Position numbers and translations under genes: made by a program. A DNA stretch of 64,000 bases from Desmodesmus armatus. Its lineage: Eukaryota; Chlorophyta; Chlorophyceae; Sphaeropleales; Scenedesmaceae. Positions 24,346 to 37,673 of this stretch are shown piece by piece. The stretch covers positions 195,001 to 259,000 of the forward strand of contig VIIQ02000089.1 in assembly GCA_007449985.2 (NCBI GenBank), in the 5' to 3' direction. Position 1 is the first letter of the stretch, and the number at the start of each line of letters is the position of its first letter. The notes below the pieces were generated by a model. It was not told where the DNA came from, did not search any database, and saw nothing but the letters and a program-made list of their open reading frames with translations.

Positions 24346-24970
24346 ACCAACAGCAGCACAGTGATGAAGAAGGGTAGTGGCACTGCTACCGCAGCATGCG
24401 ATATCGCATCAATGCGTATGTCAGACATGCAACCAAGAATCACCAAAGCGGGTGCGTGCGGAAGCATTTGACAGCTTGACAACCGCAGAGCCTTCAGGAG
24501 CCGCCTTCGGCCATGATCCAGCAGTACCCCCTCCTGCCAGCACCAGCTCATTGACCACCAATGCTTCTGGGTGCTGGGCTGTATCACCCACTACTCACAA
24601 CCCAGCCTGGCAGGGCAGCCTCCTGCACTGTGGCTGTCCAGGATGAAGCCTGAAACAGCCACCTGCATCAAGACATGGTGTTAACCTTGACATCACGGCC
24701 AATCTGTGTACTGCCATGCACAACGTGCCATAGGGTTTCAGCTCGCATGCTGTGGCAGGCGCCATGAGTACTAATAAGAAAGCTTACACATACGATGCTT
24801 TGATGCAATTAATGGCATCAATCAACATTGATTGGCACCAAACAGTAGGGCAGGCACTGGCACACGTGTGCAACAGTGACATTGCATCTGGGGTCGATGA
24901 GATCACACTGGCTGCTCTCAGGCTATTAACCTACATCTGATGCACAAAGTAACATTCCCCAAGCCCCCAA
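24345..24970. repeat. Nearly identical tract shared with 870-1,500
   Basis: This is the partner of the tract at 870-1,500; only about four base differences are visible. See the finding on possible gene conversion. Confidence 0.75.
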
Positions 24971-25257
24971 CCTCACACTGATTTTATCCCAGCTTCCTTA
25001 TCCATTCAAAATCGCGTGGGGTTTGACCAGGGTTCTGTGGGTTGTAGAGGCCTTGGAGTTCTTTTGTGATGCACCCCAGCGTTTGCTTACACGTGGTAGG
25101 CCGGTTGAGCAACGCTCTGTCCACCTCTATCCTTCATCGTCATCTGCACCCTTTCAACGTGATCAGCGGTTAATCTGGCTTGAGCTACAGACGCACTCAG
25201 CGGCCTCCACGCAACCTGAACTGACTCCTCTGAAGCTTTTAAAGTCATTTCGACATT

Positions 25258-26406
25258 ATGCTGCAGTGCTGGGGTGCTGTGAGACACGAGCCCAAACGCC
25301 AAGGCCACATGAAGTACCGAAGCATCGTGTATTTCAAGGGCACTTACGACCTTAGCAGGTGGGGAGATTTGCGTTTAAAGTCTGCAGTGCATCGGTTCCT
25401 GGGCAAGACGGAAGCTTGAGCTCATGACCCAGCCCAGACCACCGCACAGGGCACTATCGAGATGTGCTTCATGCTTGCAGCACATGTTGTGGGCCAATGC
25501 AAACCGCTGACAAGGGCCAGTTGCCCTACATCGCAGTTGACAGGAAAACGGTTGCATTTGATCCGTGATGCGGGGCCCTCCTCCTCTGCCTGCACACCGC
25601 CTCGTGCTGTTGATGATCCAAGATTACACGTTTATCCGCTCCTTTCACGCCATCATGACAGCTACATGCCCCCCCGCCCCCCCCCCCCCCCTTGGCCTCG
25701 TCTTCAAACTGGTACCCTGGCTGTTGTGCTTGCCACGTCTTGGGGTTGCCAGCCCCAGTGTCTGACTGATCTGTTTACATGTAGTCCAGGTGTGGTTTGA
25801 TGCTGTGGCTTACTGGTACGCACTGGTCTGCGTTTGCTTGTCTGTGCTGCCACCAGGTACCTCACCAGCCAGGAAGCACATGAGGCTATGATCCATGCTG
25901 TCGAGTTGCTACAGTATTTCGCCCATGACGACCAGGACGCACCCCACGCAATCCCTGACGGTGGTCCCTTTGGTATCAAAGATGCTGTGCTGCGATGTGT
26001 GGAGAGAGTGATTGCACGGTTCCCAGACCTCTTCTGGACACCAGCACACAATGTCGAGGACCATGTCAGGTCGGCAGAGGAGGCGGCAGCAGCAGCGGCG
26101 GCAGCAGCAGATGCGGCGATAGCAGCGGCTGCTCAGCAGTTTGCTGCATGGTGGGAGCAGGAGCTGGCCCTCGGTGAGGATGAGCATGTGGACGGGCCGC
26201 TGCAGCCAGCTGAGCAGCAGGGCCCTGCGCAGCAGGCTGTGCTGCCTGTCGGTGCGGCTGCTGCTGTGCCGGCCCTCAATGCTGAAGCGCAGGAGGTGCA
26301 GGAGGATGAGGACGAGGACGAGACCGTCGTGCTGCACGGCCTCCAGCACGTGGTGATGGATGGCGACGACGTGGTCATGGGTGACGGCGGTGACGACATG
26401 GAGTGA
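25258..26406 (+). CDS. Small AP2/ERF-like domain protein, copy 2
   Basis: Exons 25258-25358 and 25857-26406 give 216 aa. It is colinear with the protein at 1,788-2,929: same start, same split codon at the exon junction (YDLSR then YLTSQEAHEAM), same acidic C-terminus (GDGGDDME). Changes include N to M and A to T in the domain, a poly-Ala tract shortened by whole codons, and QQQQ to WEQE. The frame is kept through all indels even though the intron differs by many bases, including a longer C tract at about 25,671-25,691. This pattern argues that both copies encode protein. The domain assignment is as uncertain as for copy 1. Confidence 0.45.
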
Positions 26407-28234
26407 GGGGAGCGAGGGCACAGCAGTAGCAGTACAGCTTTTGGGTTGGTGCAGCATGGTGCAACGGCCAGCTCTGAGCAGTTCTGTTGGCTGGCAGCCA
26501 GCGTGCTGCTCACCCACTGTGCTCTGTGCCAGCTGGTGGTGCAGCAGGGCGCTGGTGGGTGAAGACTTGTCTGCTGCTGTTTCTCTCCATTTCTTTGCAA
26601 GAATGACACCGCCCGTTATTCACGTGTTGGGGTGTGATTCTGTCTGTCTGTTTGCCAGTCTCGGTCAGCACTTGCCGGGCCTGGTCTTGAGCTGCATAGT
26701 CAGGTGTCATTTGTACCTAGGGCTTTAGGGGTTGCTTGATGTGCTTGTGCACCTAACACAGCACCCTGCAGGCAGCTGTCTGTACTGCATGGGCGTGATG
26801 CCGCCATGCTCAGGTGGTCTGTGCACCATCAAGCACGCCGCGTGCCGGCAGCTGGTGTTGGTTGGTAGTTGTGGTTGTAGTGGGTGGTTGTGGCTCTCAG
26901 GTGCACTTTGTGATTCCCAGGAGCTCTCAGGTGCACTGCGCGGCTCTCAGGAGCTCTCTCCCGTTGCTAGGCTTGCCTGTCCTTGGTACGCGCAGTGCAC
27001 GCATGCATGTAGGGGTTGCTTTCTGTGTCATCCAGTGGGGATTGGAAGGTATTGGTGCTTGCTGGGTTGATATCTGGCCCTGGTCTACTGACGTCCATGA
27101 GACGCTCAGGCATGGTATGTACACCTTCCTGCTTTCCCCTACTGCATGCTTGTTTGCTCTGACAAAGTTATCTGAGTGCATGATGTGGTTTCTGGCCTGC
27201 ACATGGCCAGCACATGTTCTGCAGCACAGCGCTGCTTGGGGCTGGGTTTCCTGGGGCAGCCTCAGTGGGGTTTGTGGGATGTTTGGTTGCCATGCTGATG
27301 CCTGGCCATGATCTCATGCCGTATGTACTGTTTATCATGGTGTGCACGCCTTTGATAGCGTGTGGTGGTTGGTTCTGTGTGTGTTGTGTGCTGGCTCTGA
27401 CAGGGCTTGACTCATGTGCGCACATGCATGTAGGGGTTGCTTTCTGTGTCATCCAGTGGGGATTGGAAGGTATTGGTGCTTGCTGGGTTGATATCTGGCC
27501 CTGGTCTACTGACGTCCATGAGACGCTCAGGCATGGTATGTACACCTTCCTGCTTTCCCCTACTGCATGCTTGTTTGCTCTGACAAAGTTATCTGAGTGC
27601 ATGATGTGGTTTCTGGCCTGCACATGGCCAGCAGTGTTCTGCAGCACTGTGCTGCTCCTGGGAGCCTCACCTACAAAGCCATGTGCAGACTGCAGCACAG
27701 CTTGCGTGCGTTTGTGCCTGCCTCAAAACGCGTGGCTCAAATGTCAGTCAACACAGTGCTTTGCACCTGTGGATGTGGTTGGTCTTTGATATGGTCAATT
27801 GCCAGCCAATTAACTGGCCAACGTTGCCAGTCTGGGTGCATCTATGTGTGGGTGTGTGTGTCAGGCATTTAGGATGCATTTGGAGCTAGCCTACTATCTG
27901 TGTGTGTGCGTGGAAGGGGGTTGGAGTTGTTACGTAGAGACTACAAAACCGTGTGCATGCTTGGTGCCCTGCAAAGCACCAGTTTGCTGGAAAGTGCTGA
28001 AGAAGTTGGTTGCACCAAGGTCAACAGCTACATGTGGCTGCACAGTCTTGGTTTGTGCTTTGCTAAGAGGTCACGCTGTGCATAGTTGTATGACCGGCGG
28101 TTGGTCTTGGCATGCAGTCATCTGCAGCCTGGGAGGCAGGGTTACCTGCTGGAAATGCCTGGTTCTGCATGTGGACTGCAAGTGGAACCAGGCGTGGTGC
28201 TATGTTGCGGGGTTCTGTGGATGCTGGTCCTGCT
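26407..28234. other. Non-coding duplicated stretch with homogenised internal repeat
   Basis: This is the equivalent of 2,930-4,670. Two internal copies (about 27,003-27,213 and 27,424-27,634) are identical over roughly 210 bases, unlike their counterparts in the first unit. No gene is recognised. Confidence 0.6.
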
Positions 28235-31200
28235 CTTGCAAGCCTCCAGCCTGGCATGTGCCCCTGCGACGCATGTTGCTCTGGGCGCCAAAACACCGTG
28301 TACACCCTTGGTACTTTGCCGGCATGTCTTGAAGATGTGCAGCAGCTGTTGGCTGCTTGCAAATGTGGCTGAATGTGGGTCAACTGCCGCATGTGGCTGT
28401 GCATTCCGGGTCGCGGTTGATCACAGGGGCTGTTCGTGTGAGTGATGGCCGTTTGATCAGGGCTTCAAGTTGCAGTTATGTGCACCCGCAGCCAGTTCGC
28501 CTGCTCGGCATCCTGCCAAGGCGTGCTGTTACTCGTAATGCTTTCAAAGGTCCGTAACACGGGGTCTTGCCTGGGAAGTTGCTTGCATATGGTGCAGGCT
28601 CACATCGTCATGTGAGCTCATTTGGCATGTGTCTGTGAAGAAGGCGAGGGCAACCCTGCGTCCCGCCCGACGGCCGATGATCGGCTTAACTTACGGTGAT
28701 CACTGCGCTGGGGTTGACTGGTAGCACCTCATGGCTGCATGTGTACATGTTGTGGGCTTGTCATCCAATTTTGTACTATGGTAGCACAACGTACAACTAG
28801 TACTCAGGTGCAGGACAACAGAAGCGTGTCGAATGGTATGCCCTGCTTTGCGTGTGTCTGTGTGTGTTACAGTGTGGAATTCTGAGAGGATGGATGGGAA
28901 AGGTGATGTTGAGTGCGCAGCATAGATTTGACTTGGGCGGCTCATGGGCGCTTGTAAAAGGCATCGGTGATCACTGGCTTACCAACAGGTGAAATGCCAC
29001 AGTATCACAGTATACGGTCACCCGTGGCATCTGGTCCTGCGTGTATGCGCTATCCTTGTGACGACTGTGTTGTGTGGCTGTGTACTTGCACTCCCATGCC
29101 CCACTGCTGATGTGGGGTCAGTGGGGTCGGTTGGAGGCCTACTGGTGTTGCTGGACACTTCTGCGGTGTGTGGGTTGAGTTCAAAAACAAAAGGAAGACT
29201 TGGGCTGAGTTTTGCTGTGGCATCGCCAGCTGTTGTGAGTGGTGCCTGTGTGGAGCATAAGGCACAGCCCGGCAGGGTTCGTTGCGTGCACTGCTTGCAT
29301 GTCACGCTTCGGGTGTGTATAGGGGGTGAACTCACTACATGTCACCTTCGTGCATGCTGTTGTGGGGGCAAGCGCAGGCCTCCTGTTGTGTGTTTGGCTG
29401 GCAAGCTGCCTGTTGCTGACACAGGCATGCTGCCATGCAATAGCCAACGTTGGTGGGCTGCACAGGCCGGCTTGCAGTTTATGGCAGGCTGCACAGGCCG
29501 GCTTGCAGTTTTGCTTGCTGACATGTGTGGCGCAAATTTAAAAGCGAGCCTCTCGCTGAGTACTACTCTCAGCAGCATTCCTAACTGCTCATCAGCGCAG
29601 TGCTTTGTGTCTTGTGCACTGTTCGTGTGGCCTTGCGTGCGCCTTGTGTCCGTGGGGTGTGTGGCACAGTACTGTGCTGGGGCCCTACCAGCTCGTTGCC
29701 AGGCACTCCTTCTGGACGTGTGGAGACACCACCATGGCTCTCAGTGCTGCACCAGCAGATTCATGCAGGTGTACTTCGTCACACGGGTCTTGAGCACCTC
29801 AGTTGCCAAACCGTGACGGGTTTTGAGCACCTCAGGTACCACACGGTGACTGTGCATCACTGCTGTGCTTGCTAGCTGAGCTGGCACCAGCAGGTTTCAT
29901 GCGGAGGTTTTGCTATCATACAGATTTTGAGCACCTCATGTGCCACACCGTGCACCCCTGCTGTGCTCGCTAGCTGGCCTGCCCAGGTATGCGCTGGGGC
30001 GCATTAGCTGGTGGCTTTTGTTGAAGTTGCATCTTCTGCCAGTCGGCTGCTGCGCTGTGCGGTTGGCAACAGACTTGGTCATGGCTGAACTGTTGCGCAC
30101 AGGCTGGGCAGTTTGTGGGGTGAGGAGTGGCCCGGCCACACCAACCCAAACCTGCGCCCGTGTGCTTGCACTTGGTTCAAAAGTACGCTGCGTCACAGGC
30201 ATGCTGATGTGACTGCTATGTTGTGAGATTGTGTTAGATCAGGGCCACCAGTCAAAATGCTGGGTTGTATCTGTGAGTTGCACCTTGATGGATGCCCTCC
30301 ACCACACTGTAAAGGCATGTTGCGGGTATCACTTCGCCTGCTCTGCCCACTTGGTTGTGGTGCCACATATTACGTACGGGGTTAGTCTCATCTTTCCTTC
30401 CAGGGTGTTGAGGTGCCTCTTTTGTGCGGCCTGTCCCCTTCTTGGCTGTGGTTGTAGCAGGCTTGGCGCATATGCCTCTTGAGGTTGTCTGTCTGGTTGG
30501 ATGGTTGGCTGGCTCTTGGCGCTGTTGGTTGTCTGTGGGACAGATGAGGCACCCTGCAAGGTGCATAAAAATGCAGCCGGCGGCACATGCCTTCAGCATG
30601 TTGGGCTGCCTGCCTGCCGCAGGTGGCGGTGTTGCTCGGCATGGCTGCTTGTCTGCAACCTACAAGGGCCCTGCACTGTGTGATGTGGCCTTTTCTTGCG
30701 AGTTCAGGGATACGTGCCGGGAGAACCCAGCGTGCGCATTTTGCATGCGGTTTGGGACTGACAGCTTGGCAACTTTGGTGTTGCTTGCGGTCCTAACTGG
30801 TATTGCTTGAGGTCCTAACTGGTGCACTGTGGTGCGCTTGCATCCTGTTGGTGTGCCATGTAAGTGTGGTTCAAAAAGGGCCCTGGTGATGCGGGCTGTG
30901 TGGTTTGGTGGGAGGGGTTGTCGCCCTGCACGTCAGCGCTGCACCTGTGTTACTGCTGGCGGCCTCGCTGTTGCAGCTTTTGCCTGCATTGGTCGCACCA
31001 GAGCTGCGCGTCGTCATGCATGTGCATGGCTGATTGCTATGTGCGATGGCTGGTTAAAGCAGTGCCCTTGGGGTGGTGGGGCCGGGTTTATGATGGGAGG
31101 ATGGACCAGGCTGTGTGGCGTTTTCGGTGTGGGGTGGTCTGGGATCATTGCTGATTGGCAGAAGAGAGGGCAGACAAGTGGGTCGTCATGCACAATGGTG

Positions 31201-31261
31201 CATCGTCGGTGTGGTCTGGGATCTTTATCATTGGCAAGAGGGCATTCTTGCTGTTGTGGTA
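28235..31261. repeat. End block E, copy 3 of 3
   Basis: This aligns along its length with 4,679-7,575. An open frame of 275 codons (28,989-29,816) is interrupted in the other copies, so it is not called a gene. It contains a short internal duplication of TTGCTTGAGGTCCTAACTGG-type sequence near 30,780-30,825. Confidence 0.75.
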
Positions 31262-32060
31262 GTGGTGGTTTGTACTGTCTGGTGTGATGTTGCTGGTGCT
31301 GTGTCAGGCAGTACCACTACACGAGCACGGCAGTGTGATACAAGGAGCAATTTTGGATGTGTGCAGTGTTTTGGGTTGCAACTGTGGGTTTCCAGTCAAC
31401 CACGGTGTTTCAGTGCAGTCATGCGGTCAATGGCAAGGGGCCGGCCAGCCGTGGAAGGTTTTCGGCTGAGCATGTGTGCACCCAGCGACATTCAAGGTTT
31501 GACGTGGTGAGGTTTTGTTGTGAATGGATGCACAAAGAGGTGATCGGTTTCTGGAGTACAGGTAGTACTTTTTGATTGTGTCGAGCAAGGCCGTTCGGAT
31601 TCAGAGAAGTGATGATAGGGGGCAAGGTCATTGAAGCGGTGCTTGCAACACACTGTCAAAATGCACAGTGGGTCAAGCTCGTGAGGCGTGATTGTCGGGT
31701 CTCGTTTCCCCCAGGAAAAAAAGCTTTTTTGTGTACAGCCCTGGCAGTACCAGACAAGCAGCAGCTGGGGTTGCTGTGTGGCTCATCACTCTGCTGGCGC
31801 ACAGTTGCAAACTAAAGGCTCACATACGCAGGCTGGACAGCTGCATGTGCCATTGGGTATAACTTGCATCGCCGCAGATCGCACATCCTCCCATCTCCTT
31901 GTCCTTACATGCATGTGCATGCTCAAGAGCTGTGTCTGGTCTCACCAGATCTGAGAAAGCTGAGATAAAGTACAAGGACCCGGCCAGGCCGCGTTGAGCG
32001 GAAGCTTGTAACCATATATGAGCATGATATCTGTGCAATAAAGCGCCATAAAGCATGCAT
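31262..32060. repeat. Start block S, copy 4 of 4
   Basis: The last S block leads into the 5' flank of the intact SWT1-like gene in the same way as copy 2 leads into its broken twin. Similarity to copies 1 and 3 stops near 32,060. Confidence 0.75.
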
Positions 32061-32436
32061 CACTGTGCAGACTCAGCATCTGAAACTGATCTGAACCCCT
32101 GATCTGAGCTGTGTGGTGACCTGTAAACACACGGGTATGCAGAAAAGAAAAAGTCAATCTTGAATCCCAAGAAAAGTAGAATTGATACAGTTGTATGTCT
32201 CGGTGACCGCATCCTAGGTTTTGGGGTGGTTGCCCACACCTTGTGAGTGAACAGCATCAAGGCCTCCCCCACAACAAGATGATCAATTCTAGTGAGGCGA
32301 TACTCCTATGGTAGTGACTTTAAACGTAGAGACGTCGATAAACTGGCTGGAGTGCAGCATTGCTGTGTGTGGGTGCCAGCCGAGACAGCAGCAGCGCTGT
32401 CTTCTGCCTCTGCTGGTGGGAGCCTCGTTCTTGAGC

Positions 32437-35400
32437 ATGGCGGCGCACTATCGGTGGGTGTACACCCAAGTGTTCTTTGTTAGGCTGTACAGAGTTGATA
32501 AGTGAGGCGCCAGCAGCATTTGACTGCACCCCATGACTGCAGGTCCTGCCAGAGTCACATGATACATATGGCTACAGGCTTGCTGCGTCCGGCACTCCCA
32601 GCCAGCTGCAGCACCTGGCCTACACGCTGCTGCAGCAGTGCCTGAGCTATCGACAGCATGCAGCAGGCCCAGACTGCAGCGCGGGCGTGCTGCAATGGTG
32701 GTACTTGGGCCCACAAGGTGGCCTGCATATGGGCCCCTTCAGTGCGAGCCACCTGCAGCAGTTCAGCAGCAGCGGGGTGTGCCAGCACGACCAGCTCATA
32801 TGCCATGCACCCAGTGCCATCTGGCTGCCCTTGTGGCTTGTCCTGCAGCTGGCAGGCTTGCCTGCTGCACCAGCACTGCCCATGCAGGACCATGCGCCCT
32901 CGCTTGCGCTGGCTGCAGGCACTGTCCTGCCGCCCAGCGGCCCAGCACAAGTCTCCTTGCAGCGCAACAGCAATAGCAGCAGCGCGCATCAGCAGCAGGC
33001 CCCACAGCCGTCCTTGGAGGCCTCCCCAGGGCCCCGGCACAGCGCGGCGCAGCCTGCCACACGCCCAGCGCACCCAGCAGCTAGGGATGCTGGCAGTGAA
33101 GATGACAGTGACGGTGACTATGGGTATGGTGGCCGCTCGGGCGCAAATTCTGAGTGGAGGAAGAAGGTAAAAGCGCTTGAAGCAGCCACACTTGCCAGGC
33201 AACGGCAGGAAAAGGAGCAGAAGCAGAAACAACAGCAACAGGAGCAGCACGCCAGCCTCAACAGCCCGCACAGAGCAGTACACAAGCAGCAGGACCAGCA
33301 GTGGGTGGATGCAGTTATGGAGGACGTTACTGAGGAGGCGGTGCTTGAAGCTCTCTTTCAGCTGAGGGGTGATCAGCAGTACCTTGATGAGCTCAGCAGG
33401 GCAATAGACATGGACTGGGAGGCAACAGCATCACTGCCAGGCAGCCCTGGCGGGCACGCAGCACCTCCTGCAGCAGCACATGCACCTGGTGCTGCAGCGG
33501 TGCAGGCGCCTGGTGCAGCCCCAGCAGCACAAGCGGGCAGTCCTGCAGGGTACAGTGCTGTGGACCTAGCCATGCTGGCTGCAGGAGGACGCTCAACGGC
33601 AGGGACGTGTTCGGTTGCAGAACCTGCAGGCAGTCCACGCGAGGCCACGCTCGTCCTTGTGCTGGACACAAACGTGCTGCTTGAAAAGAAGTTGCTGCGC
33701 TTCCTGCACATGCTGCAGCTCATGCAGCAGCAGCAAGGCGGTGCCCTCAAGCCGCACCTGGCGCCGCAGCAGCAGCAGGTGCATGGCAGCAGCTGCGCCG
33801 ACAGCAGGGGCCAAGCAGCAGTGCAGGTGCAGGTGGTGGTGCCCTGGACTGTCCTGGTGGAGTTGGATAAGCTCAAGCTGAGTGAGTGTATGCTGATCAG
33901 TATGCTTGCTGTGCTGTGTTGGGTGCTGCGTCTCTCACACCTCTGGCAAACAGCGGCATTGCTTGCATGGTGCATGCCAGCTAGCTAGGGTTGTTGTGCA
34001 CGTCACGTTTGTCATGGCTGCTGTGCGGTCAGCCTCCACATATACTCCAGGTACAACAATCATGACACTGACCTGGCTGCTTCAAACTGCAATGGTGCTG
34101 TGCAGGGGCTGGCAGTGTGGCCAACTCAGCTAAGTCAGCAGTGGAGGCACTGCGTCTGGAGCTGGTCAAACACACACAAGGCGGTGACAGCAGATGCAGC
34201 ATGTTCTCTGTGCAGAGCCTGCAGGTGCGGGACCACATGCCTCTGAAGCGGCTGCGTGATTCAGCACCAGTTATAGTGTCGTCCTTTGGTCCTTGCGGCG
34301 TGTTGATGGGGAGTTGTTAGTGCATGACCTGCCTGCAGGATGAAACGCATAATCCATGAGAAGAGTCATGAGAATGGGGCGAGCGCCAGCGCAGCATTTG
34401 CAGCAGCATCATGCCATGAAGGTTGGGCTTGCACCCCTGTGCCATCTAAGTGGGGCCATCATGGTCCCCGGGGCACTACGGTAGTGCAGCTATCAGGGCT
34501 GTGGAACTGGGTTGTCTGCACCTGTTGCCGCTTGTGCTCATATGCTGCATGCCTCATCCGCCGCCTTGTGCTCGTCGGTTGGTTGCCACACACAGCCCTC
34601 CACTTGCATGACAGCCCCTAAGGAATTTGTCACCCTGCTCAGCACGTCAGCACACTGTCCTGCATGCGTCCCTCCCCATGCAGGAGTTCCGCCAAGCAGC
34701 GCACGACTTTGACTTTGGCGTGCCGGCCAACTCCCTGGTCGGCGATGACAGAATCCTGCAGTGCGCGCTCAGCCAGCTGTTGAAGCAGCAGCAGCAAAGC
34801 ACGCAGGAGCAGCAGCTGGTTGCGCAGGATTTGCATGGAGGCAGGGCTCAGTCTGGTGTGCTGCTGCTGTCCAATGACAAGGTCATGCAGCTCAAGGTGT
34901 GTCCCTAGAACACAAAATCCTTGGCTGCCCAGCAACATTTGCTATAGCCTGGGCTCTACGGCTTTCGCAACCTGGCACAGCCAGCCAATCTCATGTATGT
35001 GCTGGCAGGGCTCAGGCGAGGTTTTGAATGCCCAGTGCGGTTGAGTGGTCCTGAAGGAAAGGGTGTTTTACTGCATGGCATGAATCATTATCTGCACAGA
35101 AGTGCACCTCGACACCTGCTGGTCATATCCTGTTATGCCTCACGAGCAGGGGCGTCGGTCACATATTTGTTTGTTTGTCCCTGAAGGCCTCGTGTGATGC
35201 TGCACTGCATGACTGTGTGGCTGGCTGCAGGCACGGGCCAACGGCATGCCCGTGGCAAGCCTCCACGACCTCCCTCCACTCGATGTCACTGCACCAGCCA
35301 CTGCAGCTACCCCAGCGCATCCACCAGCAACAGCAGCAGCCGCGCGCCAGCCGCCCCAGCACTTGCCCCCCTCGCTGGTGCGCATGCTTCAGCTGGCTGG

Positions 35401-37673
35401 CATCAACTCTCCTTGGCTGTCAGCTGCTGTGACCAGCTCATATGCATCAGCTGCCACTGGCGACACCAGCCAGCCTGGCGCTGCAGCCTCTAGATCAGCG
35501 CATGCAGCAGCAGGGGACCTGCGCATGCATGCTCACCAGCACAGTGGTCAGCAGCCCAGTCTTGGGTCAGGACAGAACGCGGGAGCTGAGCCTGTACACA
35601 GCAGCTCCATGCACATAAGCACCACCCAGCCTGGCAGCCACAGTCACCACAGTGCACCCAAAGTGGGAACCAAAGCGGAGCGGCGGGAACTGAGGCAGCA
35701 AGCAGAGCAGGAGCAGCGCATGGCGGTGGGCGAGCTGCGCGCAGCGGCCAGCAGCTTCCTAGCCTTCCTGAGGTTGAGCCTGTCAGATCAGGTGGAAGGC
35801 TGGTTCAAAGCGGACCTGCAGGATTGCTGGCTGGATGTGCTGATGCACAAGCCACCTTGGAGTGATCTGCAGCTGGTGGAGGTGCTGCTGCACCACTGGA
35901 ACAGCACTGTTAAGGTGGGCAGCTCTCTATAGAGCAGGGTACGAAACCGGCAATCTCCTTGACAGACGCTGTGAATGTGAGGATGCAATTCAATCTGTGG
36001 GTTGGGATGTGCAGTGTGTTGGATGCCAGGGCACAGTGTGGACTGCCAGTGCAGCGTGTGTGTGACTTTTGCCTGTTGTTGTATGCAACACCTACGATGC
36101 AGTTCAGTGCCACCACCTGCTGGGCACATACGGCTAAACCCTTTGAACCCATAACTTTCCCCCTGCAATGCTTGTATAACGATCGTGCTTGGCGCACAAT
36201 GTTTTTGAGAGCTCCTGCTGTGTCGGTGTCTGCTTGCTGCTGCCCAGGTGCATGTGGTGCCAGCAGCCAAGCACAAGGCAGGGCACATTCACAGCCTGCT
36301 ACAGTATTTGGTCTCCATGGCTAAGCGCCTTGAACGACAATAGTGAGTGTGGCGCCTCACCAGGCATAGTTACGGTCTTCAAACTGTGCTGTGGCTGTCA
36401 CTTAAGATGCAGCGTTGCTTTTCGCTGTGTGCTCAACTAGTCTGAGGCCGTGCTTCTCATGTCAGGTTGAACAGTTGCAGTGTGTGCACGTACAGGTCAT
36501 CATGCGGTACAGTACAGTACAGTGCAGGACAGTACAGCATGGCAGAAGATATGACCCATCAGGAACTCTCACCTGTCAAGCAATCAGTGCAAGTTATTGT
36601 GCACACAGTCTCACAAATATCCAGGGCATGAGCAGGCAGGCGCATCAACCGCTGACAAGTTCTGTCGCTGTTGTGTGCTGGTGCATTCGCATCAATTTGC
36701 ATCATGCAGCTTCAAGGGCGTGGCACTGCCCCAGCTGCCCTTCAACCTGGGGGTGCGCGTGATGGAGGTCCTGACCGTCTTGGGGGCGCAGCAGGCAGCA
36801 CAGCAGGTGGAGGCAGCCCTCGGGTCAGCAGCAGCAGCAGGCGAAGGTTCCAATGGCGAACAGACACACAGCAAAGACGCAGGGACCGCAGCTAGTGCTG
36901 GCGGCTGCAGTGCTGCTGTGCCAAACATGCACGCGTGCGTGGCTGCCTTGCAAGCTGGTAGTGCCGGTGGGGGTGGGGGCAGCGACGGGGGTCCCCAGGC
37001 AGGGGCTGGGCCCGCACCTGCGGCATCAGGTGTTGCTGTTGGAGCTCCCAGTAGCCACCACTTGGCAGAAACCCATGCCATGCAGGCCGAGGTGCAGGAT
37101 TGGCAAGGGCAGCACAGCAGTGCTGTGGCTGTGCTGGGTGCTGCAGCAGCAGCAGTTGCGGCTCCTCAGCCAATGGGTCCTTGCCTTGCGCTGTCACAGC
37201 TGCTGCTGTATGCTGTGCTGTTACTGCAGCAGGTGCTGCCTGTGTTAGGGCAGATGCTGTCAGCAGGGCATGCATCAGCAGCTAGTGAGGCCATCTCACT
37301 CTGTGTGGCAATAGAGCAGCGGTTGGGGGCTGTGGTGCAGCAGCTAGAGGGTTTAGGACAGCAAGCAGGTGCACATCAGCAACAGCAAGAGGGGCTGCAT
37401 GCAGGTGCTTTGCAGTTGGGTCTGCAACTTGTAGACTTGTGCTGCTTTCTACTCAATGCTGCTGCTGCTAGGGAGGCAGTATCACAGCAGTTGGTGCTGC
37501 ATGCTAACCAGTTTGCAGCAGAGGCAGAGGGGTATCTGACACAAAGCCAGCAATGGCAGCAGCAGCAGCAGCAGCAGGGAGAGCAGCCAGGGCCCGCTGT
37601 AATGTTGCAGCAGCTCACACTAGCGCTGCAGCATGTGCAGCACCTGCTCGCGCAAGTCATGCAGCTGGCTTGA
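32437..37673 (+). CDS. SWT1-like endoribonuclease: GYF-like + PIN + C-terminal helical domain
   Basis: Recognised exons are 32543-33881, 34106-34224, 34684-34896, 35231-35914, 36248-36342 and 36710-37673 (TGA); all junctions are GT-AG and the phases agree, giving about 1,137 aa. A first exon probably starts at ATG 32,437; its donor is uncertain. Order: a GYF-like fold (WWYLGPQGGLHMGPFSA), a Gln-rich coiled coil, a PIN nuclease domain split over three exons, a linker, a region with the motif HKPPWSDLQLVEVLLHHW, and an Ala/Gln-rich helical C-terminus. The acidic PIN residues are all present: D in VLDTNVLL, E in VELDKLK, D in VGDDRILQC and D in LSNDKVMQL. Yeast Swt1 is a PIN endoribonuclease for nuclear mRNA quality control; this role is inferred. 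The broken copy lies at 8.8-11.5 kb. Confidence 0.75.

Noticed and set aside
28989..29816. Open frame of 275 codons in block E
   Set aside because: It is interrupted in the equivalent sequences at 5.5-6.3 kb and 21-22 kb; Cys/Trp-rich composition typical of a chance frame in GT-rich DNA.
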